Positions 1 to 6,437 of a DNA stretch of 26,336 bases are shown here, piece by piece. The first letter of the stretch is position 1. Every line of letters begins with the position of its first letter. The position numbers and the translations under genes are program-made. This DNA comes from a virus, in IMG/VR virus record IMGVR_UViG_3300036845_000086, positions 1 to 26,336 of that record; one strand, written 5' to 3'. The notes under the pieces are model-generated. The model was not told where the DNA came from. It saw only the letters and a list, made by a program, of their open reading frames with translations, and made no database searches.

Positions 1-1
1 G

Positions 2-124
2 GATCGCGCTGACTGGTATGTCAATTCGGCTCTAGACAGCGCGCCCGTGAAAGAAGTACATTCGCGCCAGAATGAGTTTGGTGTCAGAAAACACCGACTC
101 ATATCTACCCCACTTACCACTTAA
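2..124 (+). CDS. C-terminal end of a gene cut by the window edge
   Basis: An open frame runs from the left edge to a TAA at 122-124 and gives 40 residues ending in ISTPLTT. The other two plus frames close early: one has a TGA at 10-12, the other a TAG near position 33. The composition (charged residues plus W, Y, V) looks like a real protein end. The stop lies 11 nt before the next ATG, the usual spacing in this tightly packed operon, and overlaps that gene's ribosome-binding site. The start and nearly all of the protein lie outside the window, so no function can be assigned. The call is moderate because a 123-nt open stretch can occur by chance. Confidence 0.45.
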   Translation, partial: DRADWYVNSALDSAPVKEVHSRQNEFGVRKHRLISTPLTT

Positions 125-135
125 GGATTGCCACC

Positions 136-312
136 ATGGCTTACAACGAGAATCGTGCGTCTACGAAAGGTGAAAGCCGCTCGCATGGCAAGGGCTCTGA
201 GAGTGTCAAGGAAATTGAACACGTGGGCGGCAGTGGTTCGCATTGCGTCCGCTTCAAGATGCCGAAGGAAGTTACTGACCACTCGAAGGTGCGCGGCACC
301 CTCAAGGAGTAA
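136..312 (+). CDS. Small basic hypothetical protein, 58 aa
   Basis: An ATG at 136 follows an AAGGA ribosome-binding site at 123-127 with 8 nt spacing. It opens a 58-residue frame ending TAA at 310-312. The protein starts MAYNENRAS, is rich in G, S, K, E and H with few hydrophobic residues, and has no membrane segment. The second half (VGGSGSHCVRFKMPKEVTD) is more ordered in composition. The next gene starts only 2 nt after the stop, so the two are probably co-translated. I do not recognise a family. Position just upstream of the co-chaperonin and terminase genes suggests a small phage accessory protein, but that is only context. Confidence 0.7.
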   Translation: MAYNENRASTKGESRSHGKGSESVKEIEHVGGSGSHCVRFKMPKEVTDHSKVRGTLKE

Positions 313-314
313 CC

Positions 315-506
315 GTGGCCAAGATCGCGTTTGATCCGCGCTCCAACACCAAGAGCGGCAAGCCCCGCAATGAGCCGTATGAGAAGGGCCAAGGGGCGGC
401 ACTGGTGGCCAAGACCAAAGCGAATGCCTATGACCCTGGCGGTATGCAGTTTCGCATTGGGGATAATCAGGCCAAGGTCATCGACCAAGATGCGATGCCC
501 AAGTAA
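315..506 (+). CDS. Small hypothetical protein, 63 aa
   Basis: A GTG start at 315 lies 2 nt after the preceding stop; a GGAG at 306-309 in the end of that gene can serve as ribosome-binding site. The 63-residue product (MAKIAFDPRSN...) is hydrophilic, basic at the N-terminus, and includes a stretch AYDPGGMQFRIGDNQAKVID. The stop TAA at 504-506 shares its last A with the ATG of the following gene (TAATG), an arrangement typical of translational coupling. No transmembrane segment, cysteine motif or recognisable domain is visible. The competing frame at 331 is shorter and has no initiation signal. Function unknown; likely a small phage protein co-expressed with its neighbours. Confidence 0.65.
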   Translation: MAKIAFDPRSNTKSGKPRNEPYEKGQGAALVAKTKANAYDPGGMQFRIGDNQAKVIDQDAMPK

Positions 507-805
507 TGCCTGAACCGCAAAAAGGCGAATCGCTCAACGATTTCATGGGTAAGTACATGGGATCGAAAGAGGCGAAAAAGTCTTTCCCGAAAATGAAGCA
601 GCGGGCGGCTGTCGCCTATTCTGAATTTCGGGGTAAAAAAAAAGTAAGTAATTCCAAGCTCGATGCCCGCAAGGCCGATGAGATTCGCCAGCGCCGCCTT
701 GCCGGGGAGTCGCTTGATTCACTCTCGCGCTCATTCGAGATATCGAAGGCTATGGCATCGAAGGTAGGGCGCGGCGAAGCATGGAAACAAGGTGAGCGTA
801 AGTAG
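506..805 (+). CDS. Two-part small protein: short phage domain plus HTH-like tail
   Basis: An ATG at 506 is coupled to the preceding stop (TAATG); no separate ribosome-binding site is apparent. The 99-residue product falls into two parts. Residues 1-46 (MPEPQKGESLNDFMGKYMGS...SEFRGKKK) resemble the roughly 45-50 residue phage proteins that begin with a P-KGES-DF pattern and end in QRxAVxxS plus a basic tail. Residues 50-99 carry a predicted helix-turn-helix: ARKADEIRQRRLAGESLDSL, then SRSFEISKAMASKVGRGEAW, like the HTH segments attached to phage and homing-endonuclease proteins. The join lies at a run of nine A residues (635-643). Slippage by one base either way gives an almost immediate stop, so a short N-terminal form is possible. 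DNA binding is inferred only. Confidence 0.6.
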   Translation: MPEPQKGESLNDFMGKYMGSKEAKKSFPKMKQRAAVAYSEFRGKKKVSNSKLDARKADEIRQRRLAGESLDSLSRSFEISKAMASKVGRGEAWKQGERK

Positions 806-1187
806 CGACGGCGCACGTATATCGAACGACACGATTACCGGTGTCCCGGCAAGTGCGCGGCTGCGTCCATTGGGGGACGGCATCATTGTCGAACCCCTGG
901 ACTGGCACCCGTCCAATATCTTGAACGTGGTGTACATGGGTCACCCGCTGCGCGGCACCGTGCGCGCTATCGGGCCCGGTAACTATCGGTTGAATTACAA
1001 CGGTCGCAAAGGTGTGCGTACCAAATCGTGGGAGTCGAACGTGTTCATTCCCATGGAATTGAAAGTCGGTGATGTGGTGGAGCTTGGTGGCTTGGAGCTT
1101 CGCGGCTACCTGTTTCAATCCTTTATGTGGGGCGACAAGCGTTGCATCAAATGTCGTCAAGCCGATGTGGCGATAGTCCATGGCTAA
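792..1187 (+). CDS. GroES-like phage co-chaperonin
   Basis: A 131-residue protein with the GroES layout. LRPLGDGIIVEPLDW (residues 24-38) matches the first strand. Residues 39-53, containing ILNVV, fall where GroES has its mobile loop. GTVRAIGPGNY (55-65) matches the G-V-x-x-V/I-G-x-G segment, KVGDVVELGG (91-100) the KVGD-V core strand, and CIKCRQADVAIVHG (118-131) the closing strand. GroES caps the GroEL ring and helps fold substrates; phage versions (T4 gp31 is the known case) adapt the host chaperonin to capsid folding. An insert at 66-85 and the C-x-x-C pair at C118/C121 are unlike host GroES. The GTG start at 792 overlaps the previous gene by 14 nt. No GroEL gene is in view, so the host GroEL would be the partner. 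Confidence 0.72.
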   Translation: MSVSSDGARISNDTITGVPASARLRPLGDGIIVEPLDWHPSNILNVVYMGHPLRGTVRAIGPGNYRLNYNGRKGVRTKSWESNVFIPMELKVGDVVELGGLELRGYLFQSFMWGDKRCIKCRQADVAIVHG

Positions 1188-1677
1188 AGGACACCACCCC
1201 GGTCTAAAGAACTTCCCGAAGGGCAAGAGCGGCAACCCTGGCGGCAAAGCCGTGGGCACGCGCAACCGCTTGCAGGGTTCATTCTGGCGGGCCCTCGCGG
1301 AAGACTTTGACACACATGGCGTACAAGCCATCCGCGATGCGCGGGAGTCTGACCCCATGGGATACGTCCGCACGGTGGCATCGCTCATGCCGAAACAGTT
1401 CGAAAAATCTAGCCCCTTGGAAGACCTCACAGACGATGAGCTTTGCGCAGGAATTGAATTCCTTAAATCCCGACTTTCTATTACGGTTGGAGAAGGAGTG
1501 GGAGAAACGAAGGTCCCGCAACAAGCTCGGCTCCTACCAGCCTTACCCGAAGCAGATGGAATTCCATGCGGCGGGGTTGGACTATCGGGAACGATTGTTG
1601 ATGGCCGGGAATCAGTTGGGCAAGACTCTCGCGGCGGGCATGGAAACGGCCATGCATCTGACGGGGGACTACCCTAG
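1180..1677 (+). CDS. Small terminase subunit-like protein (DUF5681-type N-terminus)
   Basis: The ATG at 1180 overlaps the co-chaperonin stop by 8 nt. The 165-residue product begins with the basic KNFPKGKSGNPGGKAVGTRN pattern (residues 10-29), typical of DUF5681 proteins encoded just before phage large terminases. It is followed by a helical region through LEDLTDDELCAGIEFLKSRL (about residues 76-95). Small terminase subunits recognise viral DNA and regulate TerL, and position immediately upstream of TerL supports this role. From about residue 86 onward the frame lies inside the TerL coding sequence, so 242 nt are read in two frames. The C-terminal 70 residues are low in complexity (G, E, A, P) and may simply follow TerL base composition. 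A shorter functional protein is possible in principle, but no earlier in-frame stop exists. Confidence 0.7.
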   Translation: MAKGHHPGLKNFPKGKSGNPGGKAVGTRNRLQGSFWRALAEDFDTHGVQAIRDARESDPMGYVRTVASLMPKQFEKSSPLEDLTDDELCAGIEFLKSRLSITVGEGVGETKVPQQARLLPALPEADGIPCGGVGLSGTIVDGRESVGQDSRGGHGNGHASDGGLP

Positions 1678-2872
1678 TGGTTGGCCTGGACGGCACTGGC
1701 GTCGCCCCGTAGTTGGGTGGGCGGCGGGGGTCACGGGCGAATCAACGCGGGATAATCCGCAGCGCATCTTGCTCGGGAGACCCGGTGAGTTTGGAACCGG
1801 TGCGATACCGAAAGATCGCATCCTTGATCACACCGCAAGCCGTGGGTTAGCGGATGCCCTGGACACGGTTCACGTGCGGCATGCGAGTGGTGACATTTCA
1901 ACCCTGCAATTCAAGGCCTACGAAAAGGGCCGCGAAAAGTGGCAAGGTGAAACGCTCGATTACGTATGGTTTGACGAAGAGCCCCCGGAAGATATCTACA
2001 CCGAAGGCTTGACGCGCACCAATGCCACGGGTGGCATGACCTATATCACGTTCACGCCACTACTCGGCATCACCGGGGTGGTTCGCAGGTTCATCCTGGA
2101 CCACGCACCCGGCACACACTTTACGCAGATGACTATCGATGATGCCGCGCACTTTACGTCTGAACAGCGCGCCGCGATCATCGGCAGTTACAAGGCTTGG
2201 GAAGTCGATGCGCGAACCAAAGGAATTCCACAACTCGGGAGTGGACGCGTGTTCCCAGTCAATCAAGATGACATCACCGTCAAGGCCTTCCCAATCCCTG
2301 ACCATTGGCCACAAATCGCAGGGCTGGACTTTGGCTATGACCATCCTAGTGCGGGAGCGCGACTCGCTTGGGATAGAGATAACGATATTTTGTATGTGAC
2401 CGCGACGTATCGGGCGCGGGAACAAACCCCGGTCATGTTTGCCGCAGCCGTCCGATCATGGGGCGGGTGGTTGCCATGGGCATGGCCGCATGACGGTCTA
2501 CAGCATGACAAGGGCTCGGGTGAGCAACTAGCGAACCTGTACCGCGAACAAGGAATGAACTTGCTTCGCGTGCGCGCCACCTTCCCGGATGGTTCGAACG
2601 GGCTGGAAGCTGGCGTAACGGAAATGCTTGACCGCATGCAAACCGGTCGCTTGCTGGTGTTTGAACACCTCGCGGATTGGTTCGAAGAGTTTAATTTGTA
2701 TCACCGCAAGGAAGGTCTCATCGTGAAATTGAACGATGACCTTATGTCGGCGACGCGCTACGGAATGATGATGCGCCGGTCGGCGGCTCCGCAGACGCGC
2801 TCTATCGCGCCGCCTAAGTTCGAAGTGGTCAGCCGTTTTGCCCGTGATGACGGGTTGGGGTGGATGCAATGA
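1436..2872 (+). CDS. terL: Terminase large subunit (packaging ATPase/nuclease)
   Basis: The 478-residue product carries all the expected motor and nuclease signatures. Walker A AGNQLGKT is at residues 57-64 and Walker B/catalytic pair VWFDEEPP has D180-E181. A coupling-type motif YITFTPL is near 203-209. RNase H-like nuclease carboxylates are at D298 (AGLDFGYD), D353 (WPHDG) and D434/D435 (LNDDLMSATRYG). It packages DNA into the prohead through the portal and cuts concatemers. I chose the ATG at 1436 because MSFAQELNSLNPDFLLRLEK begins a sensible N-terminus and the PYPKQMEFHAAG segment before Walker A looks native. Upstream in-frame residues from 1307 read like an antisense-of-frame artefact of the TerS gene. 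It overlaps TerS by 242 nt and ends ATGA-coupled to the next gene. Confidence 0.95.
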   Translation: MSFAQELNSLNPDFLLRLEKEWEKRRSRNKLGSYQPYPKQMEFHAAGLDYRERLLMAGNQLGKTLAAGMETAMHLTGDYPSGWPGRHWRRPVVGWAAGVTGESTRDNPQRILLGRPGEFGTGAIPKDRILDHTASRGLADALDTVHVRHASGDISTLQFKAYEKGREKWQGETLDYVWFDEEPPEDIYTEGLTRTNATGGMTYITFTPLLGITGVVRRFILDHAPGTHFTQMTIDDAAHFTSEQRAAIIGSYKAWEVDARTKGIPQLGSGRVFPVNQDDITVKAFPIPDHWPQIAGLDFGYDHPSAGARLAWDRDNDILYVTATYRAREQTPVMFAAAVRSWGGWLPWAWPHDGLQHDKGSGEQLANLYREQGMNLLRVRATFPDGSNGLEAGVTEMLDRMQTGRLLVFEHLADWFEEFNLYHRKEGLIVKLNDDLMSATRYGMMMRRSAAPQTRSIAPPKFEVVSRFARDDGLGWMQ

Positions 2873-3045
2873 TCGGCAAGCAAACGATTCCTATCGCAAT
2901 CAATTTCCAAGGCACGGCGCGCTTGGAAACGGTCGATGAATTCTACGTACGCATCATCATGCCGTTTAGCAAAAAGGTCATCGCTGTGTATTGGTCGCGC
3001 ATCTCACCGAGATATTGGCGCATTCGTTTGGGCTGGATGGTCTAA
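2869..3045 (+). CDS. Small basic hypothetical protein between TerL and portal
   Basis: The ATG at 2869 overlaps the TerL stop (ATGA), with a GGGGTGG stretch just upstream acting as a plausible ribosome-binding site. A GTG at 2860 in the same frame is an alternative. The 58-residue product (MIGKQTIPIAINFQGTARLE...) is rich in aromatic and basic residues, with YWSRISPRYWRIRLGWMV at the C-terminus, and has no cysteine and no clear signal peptide. The portal GTG follows its TAA directly, so it sits inside a coupled TerL-portal series. No family is recognised. A role in packaging or portal assembly is only suggested by position. Confidence 0.65.
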   Translation: MIGKQTIPIAINFQGTARLETVDEFYVRIIMPFSKKVIAVYWSRISPRYWRIRLGWMV

Positions 3046-5214
3046 GTGCCATCAACGCCGAACTCGCTCGATGTCCCTGCGGTCTCTGACCCGGACATCG
3101 TGAAAGAGTGCCTAGAGCGTTTCAAGATTGCTGAATCGATCGAAACGGATAATCGCTCACGCGGGGTGAAGGCTCTTGAGTTTCGTGACGGCCATCAGTG
3201 GCCCGATGATCTTTACAATCAACGCAAGATCGACAAGCGCCCAAGTCTTACAATTAACCATACAAATACCTTTGTGCGGCGCGTGGTCAACAATATGCGT
3301 CAGCAAAGGCCGCGCATTAAAGTCCACCCCGTGGGTGATGGGGCGGATGTGGGCAAGGCGGATGTCATATCCGGCATCATTCGCCACATCGAGAACATGT
3401 CGAACGCGAGCATCGCATACGACACGGGTGGTGAGTCGGCGGTATCGATAGGTTGGGGTTACTGGCGGGTGCTGTCCGATTTTATTGAACAGGATAGTTT
3501 CGATCAGGAATTGAAGATCATTCCGATTCGAAACCCTTTCACCGTGTACTTCGATCCCGCATCGATCTTGCCTGCGGGTGAGGATGCTGAGTGGGTCATC
3601 ATCACGGAGAAGATGAAACGCGAAGACTACAAGCGCGAATACCCGAACGCGAGCAATGCGGAATTTCAGCGCTCTGGCAATGGCGACAATACTTCGGAAT
3701 GGGAATCGAAGGATGAGATTCGCCTAGCCGAGTACTACCGCATACGCAAGACCCAAGACACGCTCTATCGCATGACCAATGGCATGGCGCTATTTCAGGA
3801 TCAGATAGACGAACTGTCGGGGGAATTGCAGCAAGCCCAAGTCACTCACTTGATGGCCAAGGGTAAGAAGGTGAGCCGCCCGACCACCAGGATGATGGTT
3901 GAGTGGTACAAATTGAACGGCACGCAAATCGTGGACCGTCGCTCGAAGGATGATGACCCGTTGCCGGATAAGTGGATACCGGTCATTCGGTGTGAGGGCA
4001 ATGTCCTGGATTTGAATGGGCGCGTGCGCCGCAAGGGCATGGTTGAGGATTTGATGGACCCGGCGCGCATGTACAACTACTGGCGCACGATGGAAACCGA
4101 GTTGCTTGCGCTTGCGCCGAAGGCCCCGTTTATTGTCGCGGCGGGCCAGCTAGACGGGCATCCCGAATGGAAGGATGCGAATCAAAAGCCTTATTCGGCG
4201 CTGGTGTACGAACCCGCGTTTGTAGAGCAACCGGATGGTAGCCGCCAGTTATTGCCGCCACCGCAGCGCCAGCAACCTGTCGCCGTGCCAGCGGGCGCAG
4301 TACAAGCCGCGCAGGGTGCGCAGCAAGACTTGATGGCAGTCGCCGGTATGCCGCATGAGCCAAGTGCGGACGTGCCAGGGGCGGCTATCTCCGGGGTGGC
4401 GTTGCGCCAGCGGCAAGCGCTGTCGGATATCGGGCACTTTCAGTATTACGACAATCAAACCCGCGCCATTGCGCACACGGGCCGCATTCTCTTGCAGTTG
4501 ATTCCGTACTACTACTCGGGTCAGCGAATGCAGCGGATTATCGGTGAGGACGGCATGCCCGCCATGGCACCGATCAATCAGCCGCAACAGAACCCGATGA
4601 ACCCCGCGATACCGATGATCCTGAATGATCTATCGGTAGGCCGCTATGACGTGGTGATGGACACGGGGCCAGGGTATGAGACCAAGCGGCTCGAAGGCGC
4701 AGAGTCGATGATTGACCTACTCAAGACTCCGCTTGCTGAATCAATCGTCAAGGTGGGTGCGGATGTCATCGTGCGCGGTATGGACTTCAACGGTGCGAGT
4801 GATCTTGCCGACAGATTGATGGCAGTGAATCCCACGGCTATGCAACAAGCCATGCCGGGGTTGCCGAAACAGGCGCAGCAAATCATATCGACCATGCAAC
4901 AACAGTTGCAGCAAGCTCAGGGCACGATTCAGCAATTGCAATTAGAGATCAAGTACAAGACTCAAATTGAGCAAGGTTGGATGAAGGTTGAGGAAGACAA
5001 GATCAAAGCCAAGTCGGGCGAAGTAGTCTTGTCGAATCTCACCAAGCGTGAGGACACGCATGTTCGCGCCGTCACGTCACGCGATGTGGCTGAAATTCAG
5101 GCTGGCGCGCAACTCCTGAACACTCACGCGGAAGCCGCGCATGAATCCGTCGCCCGTAGAGAAACACTCGCGGCGGCTGAACGCGCTGAATCCAAGCCTA
5201 ATGGGGCCGCATGA
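3046..5214 (+). CDS. P22-type portal protein
   Basis: The 722-residue product starts at a GTG immediately after the preceding stop. Its size, position after TerL, and N-terminal segments match P22-like portals: helical start KECLERFKIAESIETDNRSR, a REFRDG-like ALEFRDGHQWPDD, TINHTNTFVRRVVNNMRQQR, then VSIGWGYWRV and DPASILPAGEDAEWV. The dodecameric portal is the DNA channel, terminase dock and tail attachment site. The C-terminal third is rich in glutamine (about residues 598-650, QQLQQAQGTIQQLQ and similar), predicting long helices like the barrel region of the P22 portal. The last part is rich in A and E. It overlaps the next small gene by 4 nt (ATGA). The assignment to the P22 portal family is confident from architecture, though identity cannot be measured here. 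Confidence 0.9.
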   Translation: MPSTPNSLDVPAVSDPDIVKECLERFKIAESIETDNRSRGVKALEFRDGHQWPDDLYNQRKIDKRPSLTINHTNTFVRRVVNNMRQQRPRIKVHPVGDGADVGKADVISGIIRHIENMSNASIAYDTGGESAVSIGWGYWRVLSDFIEQDSFDQELKIIPIRNPFTVYFDPASILPAGEDAEWVIITEKMKREDYKREYPNASNAEFQRSGNGDNTSEWESKDEIRLAEYYRIRKTQDTLYRMTNGMALFQDQIDELSGELQQAQVTHLMAKGKKVSRPTTRMMVEWYKLNGTQIVDRRSKDDDPLPDKWIPVIRCEGNVLDLNGRVRRKGMVEDLMDPARMYNYWRTMETELLALAPKAPFIVAAGQLDGHPEWKDANQKPYSALVYEPAFVEQPDGSRQLLPPPQRQQPVAVPAGAVQAAQGAQQDLMAVAGMPHEPSADVPGAAISGVALRQRQALSDIGHFQYYDNQTRAIAHTGRILLQLIPYYYSGQRMQRIIGEDGMPAMAPINQPQQNPMNPAIPMILNDLSVGRYDVVMDTGPGYETKRLEGAESMIDLLKTPLAESIVKVGADVIVRGMDFNGASDLADRLMAVNPTAMQQAMPGLPKQAQQIISTMQQQLQQAQGTIQQLQLEIKYKTQIEQGWMKVEEDKIKAKSGEVVLSNLTKREDTHVRAVTSRDVAEIQAGAQLLNTHAEAAHESVARRETLAAAERAESKPNGAA

Positions 5215-5357
5215 AGTGGCTCCTAGCCGCTCTTATTGCAACGCTCATGCTTGCAATGTCATGCGTGGTGGTTGAAAGAAAACGGCTACACAAAGTGTGC
5301 GTGACCACGGTTCAGAACGGTCAAGAAACACAAGACTGTCACGTAGAACGTAAGTAA
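5211..5357 (+). CDS. Tiny exported or membrane-anchored protein, 48 aa
   Basis: The ATG at 5211 overlaps the portal stop (ATGA). The 48-residue product has a classic short signal or anchor: basic MKW, hydrophobic LLAALIATLMLAM (residues 4-16), then SC at 17-18. It continues with a hydrophilic 30-residue tail carrying two more cysteines (C30 and C43) that could pair. The sequence around C18 (L-A-M-S-C) is close to but not a canonical lipobox, since the -3 residue is Ala rather than Leu. The gene is too short for usual ORF cut-offs. Phage lipoproteins of this size include Rz1-type spanins and superinfection-exclusion proteins, but no proline-rich Rz1 tail or lysis neighbours are seen here. Function unknown. 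Confidence 0.6.
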   Translation: MKWLLAALIATLMLAMSCVVVERKRLHKVCVTTVQNGQETQDCHVERK

Positions 5358-5403
5358 ATCCAGCTCGAAAAAAGCAAAGGCGCTTCACTGCGCAGAGGAT
5401 CGT

Positions 5404-6417
5404 ATGGCTAAGGTAATCACATCGGCGGGCCTGAATGATTTTATCGCCACCGGCAAGGTGACTGAGGAAATCAAAGCAGATAAACCCAAGACACCGGAAG
5501 TGAAGGCGGAAACGCCACCACCGGAAGAGCCGAAGGAAGAGCCTAAAAAAGAGGCACCCGAAGCGCCCGATGATGATGTGGCGGACGATGATGATACCAA
5601 GGCGGCAATGGAGCAAAGTGAAAAGCTCCGCGACGCCATTGCGAAAAAGAATGCCGTAATCAATCGCAAGCATCGTGAGATGCGCGAAGCGAAAGAGGCG
5701 GCGGAAGAGTCTGAGCGGTTCGCGGAAGGTCAATACACCCGCGCCCGCCTTGCCGAAGAGCGCGCCACCGCATTACAGCGGGAGCGTGATGATTTGGCGG
5801 CGAAGGTTACGCCGCAAGAAAAAAAGGTTGAACTGGTCAAGCCCGACCCGAAGACCTTTTACGATGACAAAGGACAGTTCAAGGCGTTTGAGTACGCAGA
5901 GGAATTAGCCGCCTATTCAGCGAATAAAGCGGTAGCGGATTTTGAAACAAAACAGGCGGAAGAGCGGCGCAAAGCCGAAACCGCAGCGAACGAAGCGAAG
6001 GCGCGTGAACGGGTGGCGGAAGCCACCAAGAAACATCCTGACTTCACGGAAGTGATGCAAAAGGCTGACGTTCATACGCATAACGCGGTGCTGCAATACT
6101 TGTCCGCAAGCGACCACATAGGTGAGGTGTCTTACTACCTCGCGACGCATCCTGAGTACGTAGAGAAATTGAACGCACTCAATCCGCTCAAAGCCATCGC
6201 TGAAATCGGAAAACTTGAATTGACTTTCGAAGGCACCGCGCCCGCCCCCAAAAAGGACGATGCCGCAGCCGCGAAAGTAGTCGGGAGCGCACCCGCGCCC
6301 ATCAAGCCATTGAACTCGCAAGGCTCCGTCAATACCAACACGGACCCCGCCAAAATGAGTTTCAAAGAGCTTCGGGCCTTTGAGCGGCAACGTGCCGTTC
6401 AGCGCAAGCGCTCCTAA
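5404..6417 (+). CDS. Scaffold protein of the prohead
   Basis: The 337-residue product lies between portal and coat, the scaffold position in P22-like phages. An AGAGGA ribosome-binding site (5394-5399) precedes the ATG. Residues 25-63 are dominated by K, P, E and D, including the run DDDVADDDDTK. Residues 65-140 form a highly charged predicted coiled coil (AMEQSEKLRDAIAKKNAVIN, then repeated E-A-E/K-R patterns). A second helical region follows around 175-215. The last residues, ELRAFERQRAVQRKRS, make a basic helix like the C-terminal coat-binding element of P22 scaffold. Such proteins direct coat assembly and leave the prohead. No protease domain is visible. Function is inferred from composition and order. 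Confidence 0.82.
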   Translation: MAKVITSAGLNDFIATGKVTEEIKADKPKTPEVKAETPPPEEPKEEPKKEAPEAPDDDVADDDDTKAAMEQSEKLRDAIAKKNAVINRKHREMREAKEAAEESERFAEGQYTRARLAEERATALQRERDDLAAKVTPQEKKVELVKPDPKTFYDDKGQFKAFEYAEELAAYSANKAVADFETKQAEERRKAETAANEAKARERVAEATKKHPDFTEVMQKADVHTHNAVLQYLSASDHIGEVSYYLATHPEYVEKLNALNPLKAIAEIGKLELTFEGTAPAPKKDDAAAAKVVGSAPAPIKPLNSQGSVNTNTDPAKMSFKELRAFERQRAVQRKRS

Positions 6418-6437
6418 TAACCTTTAGGAGATAAAAC

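Noticed and set aside
750-1430. 226-aa minus-strand open frame opposite the co-chaperonin and TerS genes
   Set aside because: It lies antisense to two supported genes, has no ribosome-binding site, and its composition (many R, P, H, C) is typical of an antisense shadow.
5380-5393. GCGC-loop-GCGC hairpin before the scaffold gene
   Set aside because: Only a 4-bp stem without a T-run; too weak to call a regulatory element.
5245-5733. 162-aa minus-strand frame across the scaffold start
   Set aside because: It is antisense to the scaffold gene; its F/R/L-rich sequence mirrors the sense Lys/Glu codons, so it is an artefact.
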